Under the pieces are notes generated by a model. The model saw only the letters and a list, made by a program, of their open reading frames with translations. It was not told the DNA's origin and did no database searches. Below, one piece after another: positions 23,037-34,879 of a DNA stretch of 64,000 nt (the first letter of the stretch is position 1; every line of letters begins with the position of its first letter). The DNA comes from Sternotherus odoratus (taxonomy: Eukaryota > Chordata > Testudines > Kinosternidae). The translations under genes and the position numbers were made by a program. The stretch is taken from NCBI GenBank assembly GCA_032164245.1, contig JAVMKO010000001.1, positions 77,993,892 to 78,057,891 on the forward strand, given 5' to 3'.

Positions 23037-24900
23037 ATGACCACACTGTGCTCCCCACTACAGTTTTGTTCTCTCCTCCTTCAGCTCCGTCATCTCCCTG
23101 GCCAAACAAAAAACAGGTTTCCTCCTTCACCAAGTCTCAGAGCACAACCCCCACCCTTTGCCTGCCTCCTTCAGCCTCCTGTTCACCATCCTTTCTTCTC
23201 TCCTTGCAAAGTATTTGGTCAACTTCATCACAGTGAAAAATCAACTAAATCCTCTATGGTTCGCCCCCTGCCTGGTTCCATTCAAACAACTTCTCCATCA
23301 CCAAACTTTGAAGTCTGACACCTTCTTTCCACTACTAACCCCTCTACCTGTCCCAGTGAATCCACTGATGCCTGGCTCTTTACCTACATTTCCCCCCCCC
23401 TCCCCCTCTCCTGCCTCCCCCTCCTTTTCAACCTCTCCCCAGCCTCTGGCTCCCCCCCTCCCCCAATACTAGGATGTTCTGGTTTCCCTTCTCTTTAGCA
23501 CACCATCCTTCAACCGGACCTGTCTCTCCAACTACTGCTCCGTCACCAGCCTCACCGTCTCTGAACTCACTGAGCACAATCTAAAACCAAAGCACTTACT
23601 TCCTCTCCTCTAGCTCGGTCTTGGACCCCTTCCAATCTCGCCCCCCACCTCTCCTGTCTACTGAAACTGCTCTCGCTAAATGTCTCAATAACCTCTTCCT
23701 GGCCAAACTTCAGGGCTGCCAATTCTGTGCCGCTCTCGACACTGTCCATTACCCTCCCCTTCTTGACATCTTAGCCTCTTTGGATTTTTGAGACACCACT
23801 GTCTCCTGGCTCTCCTTCTACCTCTCTGTCCATTCCCACTGCTTCTCTTTCAGTGGATCCACCTCCTCCCCTCTCTCACTCCCGGTGGGGGTTCCCCAGC
23901 CCTCTGCCCATAGCCCAGAGACAGGGTGTAAAGTGAGGACAATACCTGGCTGGCTTGTCTGTTTCCTTCTCTCCAACTTCACTTCCCAACTTGTCTGTGA
24001 CATCTCTTGGACGTCTTATCATCAGTTAAATATACGTGGTCAAAACCGAACTACTCTCTCCTCCCAAACCTCCTCTACTTTCCATCCTTATCTCTGTCAA
24101 CCACACCACCACCCTGTCACTGTCACTCAGGCCTGCAATTTGAGGGTTTCTTTTGTACCCTCCCACTCCGTGGCCACAAATACTCAAGCCATAGCCAAAT
24201 CCAGCTACTACTTCCTCCTTAACAGCTCCAAGATCCATTTTGTGTTTTCCTATTTCCCCACAGTAAAAACCTCCCTTCAGGCCCTCGTTACATCCCATCT
24301 CAACTACTCTCACATACTCCGCTCTGATGTTCCAAACACACGCATTGCTCCCTTCAGGCCGTACATAATACAGCTGCTAAAATCATCTCCTTTACTCGTC
24401 AATCTGTCTAGTCTCTTCCCTCTTCAGATTCCTCTACCAATTTCCCATAAGCAATTAAGAGCAAATTCAATCTGCAGGTCACCACCTTTAAGACTCTAGG
24501 GGACTCTGCCCTGCCCCAATTATCCCCTCCCCTTATGTTTCCCCTGTCAGTCTATCCCACAAATACCTCTGGGGCCCCCTATGCATGGGCCCAGCTTCTT
24601 GACCTTAGCCACAAGGCCCCTACTCTGTCCACATTTCAGTCTCTCTTGGAGACCCACTTCTGCCATCCTGCCTACACTGAATCTAATGACTTGTTTAAAC
24701 AATTTAAAGAATACCCATACCAAATGCCCTAAAAATTCCTTAACATTACAACAACGAGGTTCATACAGAAGCATTAAATACTATACAGTACCACGGTATT
24801 ATTTAGATTTTAAGCTCTTTGCGGGATAGAACATCTTTTTGTTAAATAGGTGCACAGGGCCTAGCAGAATGATGCCCTGATCCATGATGCTACAGCCATA
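23037..24900 (+). mobile_element. L2-clade LINE relic
   Basis: Broken plus-strand frames carry L2 landmarks in order: TETALAKCLNNLFLAKLQG, VSWLSFYLSVHS, FSFSGSTSSPLSLPVGVPQ (RT), AIAKSSYYFLLNSSKIHF, LQALVTSHLNYSHILRSDVP and a C-terminal block ending in LSTFQSLLETHFCH. The 3' end has TTTAAGCTCTTTGCGGGATA and GCACAGGGCCTAGCAGAATG. Stops and shifts throughout; non-functional. Confidence 0.7.
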
Positions 24901-25074
24901 TAAATAATATCAATATCCCCGTCATAGTGGTAATGTATTAACCACACAAGACAGCAGCAGGAAATAGCAGAACCAGGTACCAAATTAACTCAGTCAATCA
25001 TTTGTAGTTTTTCGATACTCTAGAACTCAAACAGGAGTTACATGATTGATGCAGGAATTCCTGGGTGAAGCTGT

Positions 25075-25145
25075 CTGGCCTGGGTTATACAGGAGGCCAA
25101 ACTAGATGGTTACAACAGTCCCTTTCTGGACTTAAAAATCTAGGA
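25075..25145 (+). mobile_element. CR1 3' end fragment
   Basis: GGTTATACAGGAGGCCAAAC then TAGATGGTTACAACAGTCCC, a degenerate CR1 3' terminus. Confidence 0.6.
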
Positions 25146-25502
25146 CATCAAAGCAACATTACGGAATCCTAGAAATGTAGGGACTTTGATCTCCTTTGGA
25201 CTTTCTCCAGTCTGTCCACATCTTTCCTAAAGTGTGGCATCCGGAACCGGACAGAGTACTGCAACTGAGGCCTCATCTGTGCCAAGCAGAGCAGATGTTA
25301 CCTCCAGTGTCCTACATAGGGCACTTCTGTTAATATACCCATATTAAAGCCCCTTTCACACACTGACACCTCTGACCCCCAAGAAACACTGGCCCCCTAA
25401 GGACCTGAACTCAGCTCTTAATAGGTAAAATGACTGCCATTTATCACTTAAAACATTTCTGGTGCTCTACTGAGGTTCAAGGTGTTAGGAACAGGGTATT
25501 AA

Positions 25503-26265
25503 GGGTATGTCTGCCTAAAAACTTAAGTCGACCTATATCAGGGCGATGTAGAGTGAGCGCAGTAATGTCCATGACTGCACCACGCTCCTTGGGTCGGTGG
25601 TGCACTTCCTCACCACGAGCACTTCCACCAACCTAAGAGGGGCAATGTGGGGAGACAAAAGCCCAGTCTCTTGGCTCCGCTTGCAGCTCCCTGCCCGGAG
25701 CCCTGCTACCCCATGCGCTCCGACTGGGGCTTCTCAACCTCCCTGTTCCCTGCTGAGAGTGGGGAGGGAAGGGAAGCCACCCAGGGCTTCTCACTCCCTG
25801 TTCCCGGACGGGAGGGGAGGCCACCTGGGGCTTCTCACCTCTGGGGAGTGGGATCCAGCTGTCCCGGCTCCCCACATCTTCTAGGAGCTGGGAAGCCTTG
25901 TCAATGTCACAGCATGGAGCCATGATGTTTGACAAGACAGCCAACATTTCCAGCTAAGAGGAAACTGCCCGAGCTTCTCGGCCCGGCTCCCAGCTGGAAG
26001 CAGGATCCATTCTTGCTCTGGCTCTCCTGCCATGAAATGAGAAGACAGGGAGCAGCTGAAGTAAGTAATGCAGTGTCTACACAGTCAGTGCATTGCCCTA
26101 GGTACACTGACATAAGCTCTCAGCCTCTTGTGGAAGTGGAGTTATGATGTCGGTGTGTTGGGCATTTACATGGACGGGAGCAAGACTGTAGTGTAGACAC
26201 TGACATCATTAGATTGACATAAGCAGCTTTAGGTCAATTTAAACTGTGTAGTGTAGACCAGGCAT
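25503..26265. mobile_element. MITE with GTCTAC-type ends
   Basis: The left end GGGTATGTCTGCCTAAAAAC, TTAAGTCGACCTA mirrors the right end TAGGTCAATTTAAACTGTGT, AGTGTAGACC. A further internal copy of the right-hand motif set lies from about 26070. No coding capacity; a GC-rich interior gives chance open frames only. Confidence 0.5.
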
Positions 26266-26656
26266 GAATGTCTCTCTTCCATGTCTCCAGTTCCCATCTG
26301 TCCTAGATTGGTAGTGATGGACAGTCATTCCCACCTGACAGCTGTTCCAACAGGGACATGAATTGAGTTGATGATCTCAGCTCAGTTCCAACTGGGGCAG
26401 GCTTTCACATCACAAAGCCATCCCAGTGGGAATGAGGAGGCCCTTTGGTTGGCAGCCCCAGCGGAGAGGACTTGGGCGGACAGGGACATGGGAGTCGGCA
26501 TGCCCCAAGAGATGCAATTACTGGGAACAGGTGTGTGGAAACAGCCAGTTTCTCTCTTCCACTACCATCAACGTTCACACCGCACTCGACTGCGGGAAAG
26601 GAAAGATGAAAAAGGACCTCAGAGATTGAGGTCAACACGCATGTCACAACACTTAC

Positions 26657-26815
26657 ATGTGGGAGGGACAGCAGGCAGCGGCTATTACATTCATACGCCT
26701 CCTTGTGCCTCCCCAGCTCATTTAAGGAGCGGGCTTTGCGGAAGAGGGCACGGATGTTCTCCTTGTCAAGCACCAAAGCCTTCTCGCTGTCTTCCAAGGC
26801 CTTCTCGTACAAGCC
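26657..26815 (-). CDS. ZC3H7B: ZC3H7B coding exon 4 (TPR 2 and 3)
   Basis: Encodes residues 96-148, from GLYEKALEDSEKAL to CLLSLPH. It contains the canonical TPR signatures ALEDSEKAL, ALFRKARSLNELGRHKEA and downstream cysteines. It is 159 nt and symmetric (phase 0/0), with acceptor CATGCAG and donor CAT|GTAAGTG. The asparagine and cysteine near NSRCLL differ from the mammalian residues I remember, as expected for an orthologue in another amniote. Confidence 0.97.
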
Positions 26816-27339
26816 CTGCATGAGAGGAAAGAGACCACCTGAGCGGGCAATGGTATCTGTCACACACTGGAATCCACCTCCTCTCCCTGCTTGAAAGTTC
26901 TGCCCAACAGTTTACTGCAGTTCACTGGGAACATAGGTCATCAAAACCCATTAATATAAAAGCAATTGGAGATTAGATCTAATTACACACACATCAAACT
27001 GCATTAAAAGAACATTATAAAGGTTGCAGAGTCAAGCACTCAAAAGTTAGGAAAGGTCAGAGTTAAGGGTGTCTGCGTGATCTTAATTCAGCCCCTACTG
27101 TGTATACAATAGTCTTTAATTACGTGAGCCCATGCTACTTTTTCCACAGGACTCTTGCACCATTCAGTACACAGGATGGCCCTGTTCTAGGGACAAATAA
27201 GGGTCATGTAGTGAAGGAGCCTAGTGTTTGTAGGACTCCTGCCCCATGTGTTGTGGGAGTTGGAAGGTGTGTAGCAAAAGGAGCAGGTAATCGAAGGTAG
27301 GGCAAGGAGGATCTCATGGTTAAGGCAGGTGAATGCTGC

Positions 27340-27765
27340 CCTGGAGAATGGGATTCTAACCCTGCCTCTGCTACCGAGTTCCTATATAATGTTGGGCAAG
27401 TCATTTAAACCAGACTTTTTACAGGTGGTCCCTACTTATGTGTTCCTCATTTTCTGGGTGCCTGAGACCTTGGGGTCCATTTTGGAGAAGTGCTGAGTTG
27501 CAACTGAACTCAATGGGAGCCCTGATTTGAACATTAAAAGTGCTATGTAATGCGGAGTACTCTTAAAAATCAGATCCTAGGCATCTCAAATTAGGCACCC
27601 AAAATTAATGAAACTTTTGACTTGAATCATAGAGCCTCAGTTCCCCATCTGCAAAACTGAGATAACACCCCTCCCATTTTACAGGGGTGTGTTGTGAGAA
27701 TAAATTAGTTAATGGTTGTGAAGCACTCAGATACTGTACTTATGAGCACCACAGAATAGCCTATG
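27340..27765 (+). mobile_element. MIR-type SINE remnant
   Basis: TTGGGCAAGTCATTTAAACC near the left, then CCTCAGTTCCCCATCTGCAA AACTGAGATAA, TGTTGTGAGAATAAATTAGT and GTGAAGCACTCAGATACTGT. The middle is expanded by unrelated sequence. Confidence 0.6.
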
Positions 27766-28090
27766 AGGAAATTAACAGCTCTGTCTTCAGAGCAGAGTTT
27801 GACTAGAGTGCATTAAATAAGGCCTGGGGCCGTACTCTGACCAATGAGCAGAAAACAAAATATTGAATAGCCGCTCACGCAGTAAGCGCCGCCTGTTCTG
27901 TGCTGTGCACCACCCACACTGAATGAGGCAGGGGTTCTGTGGCAAAAATAGTACGTAAGCATATAACTAGAGCCTGCATCATAATACCAGGCACAAGGGG
28001 GCCAAAATAAGATCACATAAGCAACCAGAATTCAAACATTTCTTAACTTTTGAATGTTTGATTTTACCACCTTAATAATGTTTGATCATC

Positions 28091-28111
28091 GTGTGTGTGT
28101 GTGTGTGTGTA
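28091..28111. repeat. (GT)n microsatellite
   Basis: A run of about ten GT units. Confidence 0.9.
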
Positions 28112-28299
28112 ATTTCCTAGCTTTAAAAAAAAGCAAATCAAATGCCATCATATTGATACATTTTTAACAGTGAGGGTAATTAGCCTCGAACAATTTACCA
28201 AGGATCATGGATTCTCCATCACTGACCATTTTTAAGACACAATTTGATTTTTTTCCCAAAGATATGCTCTAGTTCAAATAGAGTTACTTTGTGAGATTT

Positions 28300-28370
28300 T
28301 TTTTGGTGTATGTTATTCAAGAGGTCAGACTGGATGATCACAGTGGATCCTTCTGATCTTGGTATCTAAG
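28300..28370 (+). mobile_element. CR1 3' end fragment
   Basis: TTATTCAAGAGGTCAGACTG then GATGATCACAGTGGATCCTT, a CR1 3' terminus. Confidence 0.65.
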
Positions 28371-28833
28371 GGTCATCAGCAGACTTGGAACCTTTAGATT
28401 TACCACCCAGACCTCAGCCACTTGAGTTAGTGGAGTAACTGATAGCAGAAGTAGGTTGTCATCCTCTAGTGTACCAGCACTACAGGGAGATGAGAGACAC
28501 TGTCAGCGGATTTCACAGATATTTGTTGACAGCAGAGGAATGCTGAGACTCAGGAATCCTAGGTTCCATTTCAGGCTCTGGGGGAGGGTATGATCTAGCA
28601 AGCACAGACTTTTCCACCCACTTCCTCCAAGCTTAGCCCCTTCTGCCCCGGCCCCTCCAGCCCACACCTGACCCAGTCCTGTATCTGTCGCACCCCTGGT
28701 TCCTCATCCCAGTGCCATTCTCTGCACAGCTAGCCAGTCCCAGTCTCCACTCCTCATGCTTTTCATCCCAATCCCTTTTCCCAGCTAGTCCTAGTGTTTC
28801 CCTCCGGACTCCTTGTCTCAGTTACCCTAATCT

Positions 28834-28888
28834 CCCCCCCCCCCCCCTGCTCAACCAATCCCAGATCCTCCCCCCCCCCCCCCCCCCG
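28834..28888. repeat. Two long C-runs
   Basis: Runs of about 15 C (near 28834-28848) and about 20 C (near 28867-28887), separated by 18 bp. They are G-runs on the transcribed-sense strand of ZC3H7B. Confidence 0.85.
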
Positions 28889-29895
28889 GATCACTGTCCC
28901 TAGCTTCTTTGCTGAAACAATCTTAGTTCCCCCTCTAAGCTCCTCATCCACATGCTGGCATCCAGTCATCCCCACTCATGTTCCACTCCCTCCCCAAGTT
29001 CCTAGTCTAATCACAGCATTATCCCCTCAAGCTTCTTGTTCCAGTCTCTCTACCCAACCAATCTCAGTTCTCCCATTACACTTTAGCTCCTTGTCAGATC
29101 GGTCTCCTCTCCCCCCACAGCTACTTCTCCCTCAACCCACTAGTTCACAGTTCCGGTCCACTTGCACAGCCAGTACCAGTCTCCCTCTACCCCAATTTCC
29201 AGTCCCATTTTGCTTCTTCCACCCCACCCCACCTCCTGCAGTCCCTGTCTCCCTCCCATCAGAGTCAGCTGCTTCTTCCACACTGCATGGGCCCAGCAGA
29301 GGGTGTTCACCGTTGGCACAGGAGAGACAGGCTCCTTGCTCCAGTGCCTGGCTCCAGACTAGCCCATAACATCAAGGAGCAGTAACTACAGGCAAAACCC
29401 TGCTCAGCCACATGTTGGAGCATGCTCAGTGCCCACAGAATCTTGAGGAATTCTGCTACAAAGCTTTAGCATGTCTCAGTTGGGTATGGACAAATTTAGA
29501 ATTTTTCAAAGCCTTAAAACTGGGCTGGATTTTCCTAGGGTTGGCAAAAGACACCTCCCTGTCACAAAGACCACCTTGCTGCCAAATTAAAGTCCCCGCT
29601 CCAAAGCACAAGGTAGCAAGAGCATCTTAAAGAAAAGCTTGTCCGAAATTTTGAACATGGGCAAAACATAATTTTTCCCCTCGCCTTGTTCTCGGAAACA
29701 GCTGAACCGTTTCAGCTGAAGTTTTCCCAAAACATTCAGCCAAAGGCAGACACCAAGTGTGGAAATTTTCAGCCTGAACAGATACTGTTTGGGAAAGTTA
29801 TAAGCAGCTTAAAACAGGCTCTTATAATGCAACTTTAACAACAGTTTTAACAACAGGCAGTGCCTACCAGTCCCACCTATAACAACATTGAAATG

Positions 29896-30095
29896 AAACG
29901 AGGAAGACTTTGTAGCACCTTAGAGACTAACCAGTTTATTTCAGCATAAGTTTTTGTGGGCTATAGCTCACTTCATCGGATGCCTTTTTTAAGCCCATGA
30001 AAGCTTATGCTGAAATAAACTGGTTAGTCTCTAAGGTGCTACAAAGTCTTCCTCATTTTATTTATGGATACAGACTAACACGGCTACTAATCTTA
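29896..30095. repeat. Inverted pair of the hammerhead-like dispersed repeat
   Basis: The left arm is antisense (29944-29983 holds the complement of the GCATCCGATGA...CGAAA core). The right arm, from about 29993, is sense (CATGAAAGCTTATGCTGAAA, then CTGGTTAGTCTCTAAGGTGC). Both arms share the AAGACTTTGTAGCACCTTAG block, giving a foldback of about 200 bp. Confidence 0.75.
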
Positions 30096-30143
30096 AACAT
30101 TGAAATGGGCATCTAAAGAGAAGAAATCCAACTGGCTGACTGA

Positions 30144-30187
30144 ACTGTACTGTACTGTACGAGTACTGTACTGTACGAGTATCTGGT
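30144..30187. repeat. Short tandem repeat of GTACT/ACTGTACGAGT units
   Basis: CTGTACTGTACTGTACGAGT is followed by ACTGTACTGTACGAGT. Locally palindromic because GTAC is self-complementary. Confidence 0.8.
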
Positions 30188-31585
30188 ACCACATTGGGAT
30201 CCTGGAAGGGTAAGGTTTAAAACAAGTTAGACAGGACTACAGAATATACTACCATACCAGATCACAGCACTGGTCCATCTAGTACAATATCCTGCCATAC
30301 CAGTTCAAAGAAATAGTATCCTTTCTCTTACCATATCAGCTTTGACCACTGGTCTATTTAGTTCAGGATCTTATCTCTACCAATGGTTGATACTTCAGAA
30401 GAAGGTGGCCCTGCAGCCAGAAGGTAAGAGGAGAAAAATTCCCCACAACTGCCTCCATTTTTCATTTTAATCTTCAGAGACACTGCAGCTAATAAAACCT
30501 TACATGTCAATAAAAGGGTTATTAAATCTGCCTTTAGGAGGAGTTATAGTGGATAAGAGCAATTTAACTAGGAAGGGACTGGGGGCTCATGGCATACTTT
30601 GCTGAGAGACTTATAGAGTTAGGGCTAGTAGAAATTTTTTCATCTGATTTGGCATTTTTTCATCTGATTTTTTCATCTGATTTGGCATGGGGGCAGGGGG
30701 GAGTTTGCTGACAGAAATTTAGGTTTTCACTAAACAAAATGTTTGCAAAGTCTCCTATTTCCACATAAAATTATAGTTTTTCCCCCACTGAAAAACTGAA
30801 CATTTGAAAACCAAAATATCTGTTTGTTTTTCATACAAAAAATGAAGTATTTTAGTTCTGAAATGCCTCATGGAAGCTGTGGTTTGGGTACCTCATGCTC
30901 CTATATTCCTCTATAGGCTGAGTTCCCAGCCAGACTTCACCTTTCATGAGTCATTGTGGTTATGACACTGCCACAATGCACCACATCCACTTACAAAGAG
31001 GGGAGCTGCAGTGTATCATGGGAGATGTAATCTGACCATGGAACCTGGTGGAATGAGAATGAGACCCTTGAACTACAGTTCCCATGAGGTACTACAGCAG
31101 CATTTCAGAATCAACATATTTCAGTTTTTGGTTGAAATATTTCAAATTCAAAATTTTCCATGGAAACCCTCCACCCACCATGTTCATACCAGATCTAGAT
31201 TAAATGTATTTTCCTCAAGCACAGGAGAAAGAATAATTTACAGAGCAATGCTCCCAAGATTGTATCATCATAATGAAATACTTGAAGGAACTGGCCCTTT
31301 ATAGCTCAGAACTCCACAGCACCTCAACCTCTTCCCCCATCACACTGATCTCTATTAGTGTACTTTCAAAGCCTGTAAGGGCACCCCCTCACATATTCTG
31401 TCTGTATCTTGTGACACCAATGTCGTAATGAGAGGAGTTCAGAGTTTTCTGCATTCCTCCTCCCATGCTGTAGGAGTGGATGAGATCAGTTCAAACCCCA
31501 ATCCTACGCATGGCCATCTGATGGGTCTCCCCACTTCCTGAGGTTTTTTGTCCAGCTCCTGGGAATGGCTCCAGTAGGTGCTCAC

Positions 31586-31783
31586 CATGGCAAAGTAGCA
31601 AGCAGCTCGGTTGACATGCAGCTTACATAGGAGCTCCACTGGGATGGTCACTTCGTCTGAGGCCGCATAGTCTGCCACGTTTAGCCCTTCTACGTACTGC
31701 ACCAGTGCCAGTTTGAAGTCCTTCTCCCTGAACAGGTCATTTCCCTCTGCAAAAAGGTTCTGCACCAGCTTCTGTAAAAAGGC
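31586..31783 (-). CDS. ZC3H7B: ZC3H7B coding exon 3 (first TPR)
   Basis: Encodes residues 30-95, starting AFLQKLVQNLFAEGND and ending AACYFAM. This is the first TPR helix pair: a GNDLFREKDFKLALVQY helix, then a second helix holding NRAACYF. TPRs form superhelical protein-binding scaffolds. The exon is 198 nt, phase 0 at both ends, with acceptor CACCTAG and donor ATG|GTGAGC. Confidence 0.97.
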
Positions 31784-31826
31784 CTAGGTGGAAAGAGAAT
31801 ATAAATAGAGTAGAGTGGAGATTCAT

Positions 31827-31905
31827 AAATTCCATGGCCAGAACAGATCATTGTGATCATCTAGTCTGACCGCCCCTATAACGTCCCAGAAACAGAGAGG
31901 GGTTT
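31827..31905 (-). mobile_element. CR1 3' end fragment
   Basis: CATGGCCAGAACAGATCATT then GTGATCATCTAGTCTGACCG, the reverse-strand CR1 3' end, just upstream (transcription-wise) of exon 3. Confidence 0.65.
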
Positions 31906-32277
31906 CCCAACCCCACCACTCACCTTTGTGTGCGCCCTCAAGTCAAGTCCTCTTGTCAAGAAATTAATTCCACATCCTCATTCCATGTCTCCTAGTGGGG
32001 AGGCTAATTCAACCAAATCTCCTTCCCTCCTAAGGCTAAGTGCCATCGCCCAAATTCCCCCTCTCTTAGAGGTTAACTTCTCCAGCTATTCTTCCCTTTA
32101 AAGATCTTCCACTATAGACAAATGACACTAGACCACTCCCACACATAACTAGTCTCTCTTGTCTCTCAAATGGAAGGACACTAATTTATAACATCTGTGC
32201 AAGAGGGAAACATGTATTGACTGAAAGCCACCATTATGTGGCTACAAACATCTTCAGAAAAACAAATCGTAATTTAC

Positions 32278-32311
32278 CTCATAATCTTCCTGGCTTAGGG
32301 GTAATGTGGAC
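32278..32311 (-). CDS. ZC3H7B: ZC3H7B coding exon 2 (34-nt microexon)
   Basis: Only 34 nt, encoding the residues STLPLSQEDYE. It is bounded by a CTCCTCAG acceptor and a GAG|GTAAATT donor. Its first G completes the glutamine codon begun in exon 1, and it ends in phase 0. It is far too short for ORF-based detection and was found by looking for the conserved link between exons 1 and 3. Confidence 0.93.
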
Positions 32312-32824
32312 CTGAGGAGAGAAGAGAAAGGTTTCATGAAACATGGATCTATGCAAGCACATGCATCTCTCTCAGCTCAAGAGGCAGTCTTTCTGGCTCT
32401 GCATTATAGATCCCATTACACATTTTATTCCACATTTACTATTGGTTACTTGTATTGATGTTGTGCCAAGAGGGCCAGTTAGAGATCAGTGCCCCATCGA
32501 ACTAGGCACCAGACACACACAAGAGAGGGTCACTACTCCAAAGACTTTACAATCTGACTAATTTAGGAGACTGCATTTTCATGGCTATTCCCTGTGCAAA
32601 TCAACAGCTCTAGAGGCGGCATTCAGGCAGCCAGGTTTCAATCTGTGATCAGAACAGATATTGTCATGATAAAATGCTGTTTTATAAAGCAACATCAATT
32701 TTTAAGAGAATTTGGCACCAATGATGGATGTTGGATTGGCAGTCCCAGAATGCCACATTCCTCTGTTTAGCCACAGAACAAGTAAGGCCCAGAGCGCAGC
32801 AAGCTTCCCCCTGATAAAGGGTCT

Positions 32825-33540
32825 AAACCGGAGGTTCTCAGGACAAAATTTTTGGTGGCCTCAGAGTGTGGCCACCAACTCTTGGTGGTGCCTGCTCTCA
32901 CACTTTTTCCTAAAATACTTAATTAGCTTTAAGAAAACCAAATAAATATTCACATATACACATCCAAACCATGGTAATTTATTTATTGCTAGCTAGTAAG
33001 TCTGTTGTGAAAAGTGACATTAACACACATACAAGTATCACTTTTCACAGCAGACTTATTCAGGCCTGGCAAGCCAGGAACAGATAAATCCCTGGATGGG
33101 GGGGCTAAGGGAGGCAGTGGGGGGAGTAGAGCCTGAAGTGCAGCTGCCGGAGTCTGGGGCCTGATGCTGCACAGCCAGAGCCCAGAACTGGAACTAGAAG
33201 CCCCTCAGCCACTCCACTGCCCCGGGGCTGAACCTGAGATCCACCACCCCATGGAAGGTGGAGAACTGCTCCTCCACCATTGTGCCCCAGGGCCCAATCC
33301 CCTGTCTCCAGAGGCAGGGCAGGGCCCCAGCAACCAACATCAAGGCAGGGCATCCAGGAGCAACAGCGTGGGGGAGTGGCTGCTACTTCCTCCCCCCACC
33401 ATCCCCTCACAGCCCAGGTCTAAACCCTCCCCAAAGGGAGCACCTCACAGGAGCTCTGGCTCCATAGGCCATCAATCTTGCCTTTTCTGCAGAGACACCA
33501 ACTAGGGGTGGCTACTGTGGTGAGAACACATATCTCACAA
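32825..33540. other. Unidentified, partly GC-rich intronic stretch
   Basis: Begins GGAGGTTCTCAGGACAAAAT with GGTGGC repeats, reminiscent of a hAT end, but I could not find a matching right end. 33080-33480 is GC-rich with no convincing coding signal. Confidence 0.3.
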
Positions 33541-34104
33541 CAGGATTGAGACCACACCATTTCATTCAGACCACCAACAGAAGTCTGACAGCAAGGACTT
33601 TTGGTCACGCTCAAGATGGGGCCAGACTAGAACAAGTGACCCAGAGGTGAAAGACTCCATATACCAAACCCAATCCTTAGATCATCCAGTCACCTTCAAT
33701 AAAGTGCCTTTTGTTTAACCATCACACAGTATGTCATGTTTCCTCCCCTTGATCAATACACCAAAGCCCAGCTCCACAGTGTTTCTTTTCTTCAGGGAAG
33801 AGAATGCCAAGCCCCCCCAAAAGCCCTTCACTTCCCCCATACCTTTCTAGCCCCGTCCAACCTCAGAACACTACATCATAATCATCTCATTAGCCAGATA
33901 CACCGGACTCCCTTCTACAGCTCATCAGTTATTGTGCCTTAAAATTAGGCAGAAGAATTGTCATGGACTTCCTAAGTAAAGGAGGGAGGGGAGGAACCAT
34001 CAGGCCACTAAAATTTGAAAGCCCCTCCTCCACAGTAACCCCTTGAACTAAGCCATTAAATGAAACTTACACTGCTCCGAGGTTCAGGACATGATATTCA
34101 GGAA

Positions 34105-34560
34105 TACTACTTCACATTTCTACAGCACTTTCCAGAGGAGGATCTCAAGGCACTTTAGAAATATGAACAAATTAAGCTTCACAACTTCCCCTGTGAAGTA
34201 GGTTGGCATTATTAACCGCACAAACCCAGTCTGGCAGAACTAGGGCCAAAATACCACTGCAAGGCCAAGGCACCAGCTTCCAAACACTGTACAAACATTC
34301 ATCTCAAACTCTCGCCGTCCACAGGTAGTTGCATAAGGATGATCTGGAAATTAAATCCCAGGACTGGCAGTTGAGGGATCTGGATTCGTCTTCTGACATT
34401 TGGCACCTCTTGTGCCTTGGTTTCCAAATGGAGATACTACTCTTACTTACCTCACTGAGGTAGTGAAAGGCTTAAATGATCAATGCTTGACCAAAGCTTT
34501 GAAATCCTCAGATGGAAGGCTTTGAAGAAGTGCAGAGTGTTACTATTATTATTACTGCTA
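34105..34560 (+). mobile_element. Two SINE-like remnants (MIR-type)
   Basis: The first (about 34110-34230) has TTTCTACAGCACTTTCCAGA, GGATCTCAAGGCACTTTAGA and CCCCTGTGAAGTAGGTTGGC. The second (about 34380-34560) has GTGCCTTGGTTTCCAAATGG, then a decayed MIR tail. Both diverged. Confidence 0.5.
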
Positions 34561-34818
34561 CACTGGCTATTAAGATCACATTGGAACAGAAGTAGTAGGC
34601 AAAATAGGAATTGGATTGAGGTGATTTTAAGTTTGGATATCTTGCATGACTAGCAACACTTGGAAGAATCAGGACAAATGCTCTCTGGGCCTTTCCAAGC
34701 ATCAGCCCTGGACCAGTGAACAGAATGAAAAGAAAATGTCGTTATTTTTCCTTATACCATACGTTGCAAGGACTATGTCCAAAGTCAAAAGAAAATAGTA
34801 GTGAACCTGCTCACTTAC

Positions 34819-34879
34819 TGAATAAATTGAAGTCCCTTCTCTATTTCCTCTTTCCTTTTCTGTCTCTCCATTATAGCGT
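34819..34879 (-). CDS. ZC3H7B: ZC3H7B coding exon 1 (start codon)
   Basis: The ATG is at 34871-34869 and opens MERQKRKEEIEKGLQFIQ, which matches the known ZC3H7B amino terminus. The splice acceptor (CTTCAG) gives an exon start at 34879, so eight 5' UTR bases share the exon. The donor GTAAGTGA begins at 34818. The last codon is split CA|G with exon 2. A separate upstream non-coding exon must exist, because this exon begins at a good acceptor and not at a promoter. The start is chosen by homology and because it is the only ATG in frame within the exon. Confidence 0.95.

Larger units (their letters stand above)
1..34879 (-). other. ZC3H7B: ZC3H7B gene body (partial, 3' end beyond left edge)
   Basis: ZC3H7B (RoXaN) is a cytoplasmic and nuclear RNA-binding protein with N-terminal TPRs, a paxillin-type LD motif and several CCCH/CCHC-like zinc fingers. 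It is known to contact translation factors and the rotavirus NSP3 protein. Sixteen coding exons were joined by GT-AG sites. Their lengths (53, 34, 198, 159, 81, 57, 43, 260, 346, 59, 163, 162, 206, 101, 182, 86 nt) sum to 2190 nt, exactly 730 codons with no stop, and every junction phase agrees. The vertebrate protein is about 980-990 residues, so roughly the last quarter is missing because the window ends, not because the gene is broken. The 5' UTR exon and promoter are inferred near 41 kb. Introns are full of mobile elements, mostly dead. Confidence 0.95.

Noticed and set aside
23158..24500. Pyrimidine-rich frames resembling proline/serine-rich proteins
   Set aside because: They are the decayed L2 LINE read in its own direction with stops; no host gene.
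25597..25947. Overlapping frames in a GC-rich stretch
   Set aside because: They sit in the interior of a MITE; open only because of base composition.
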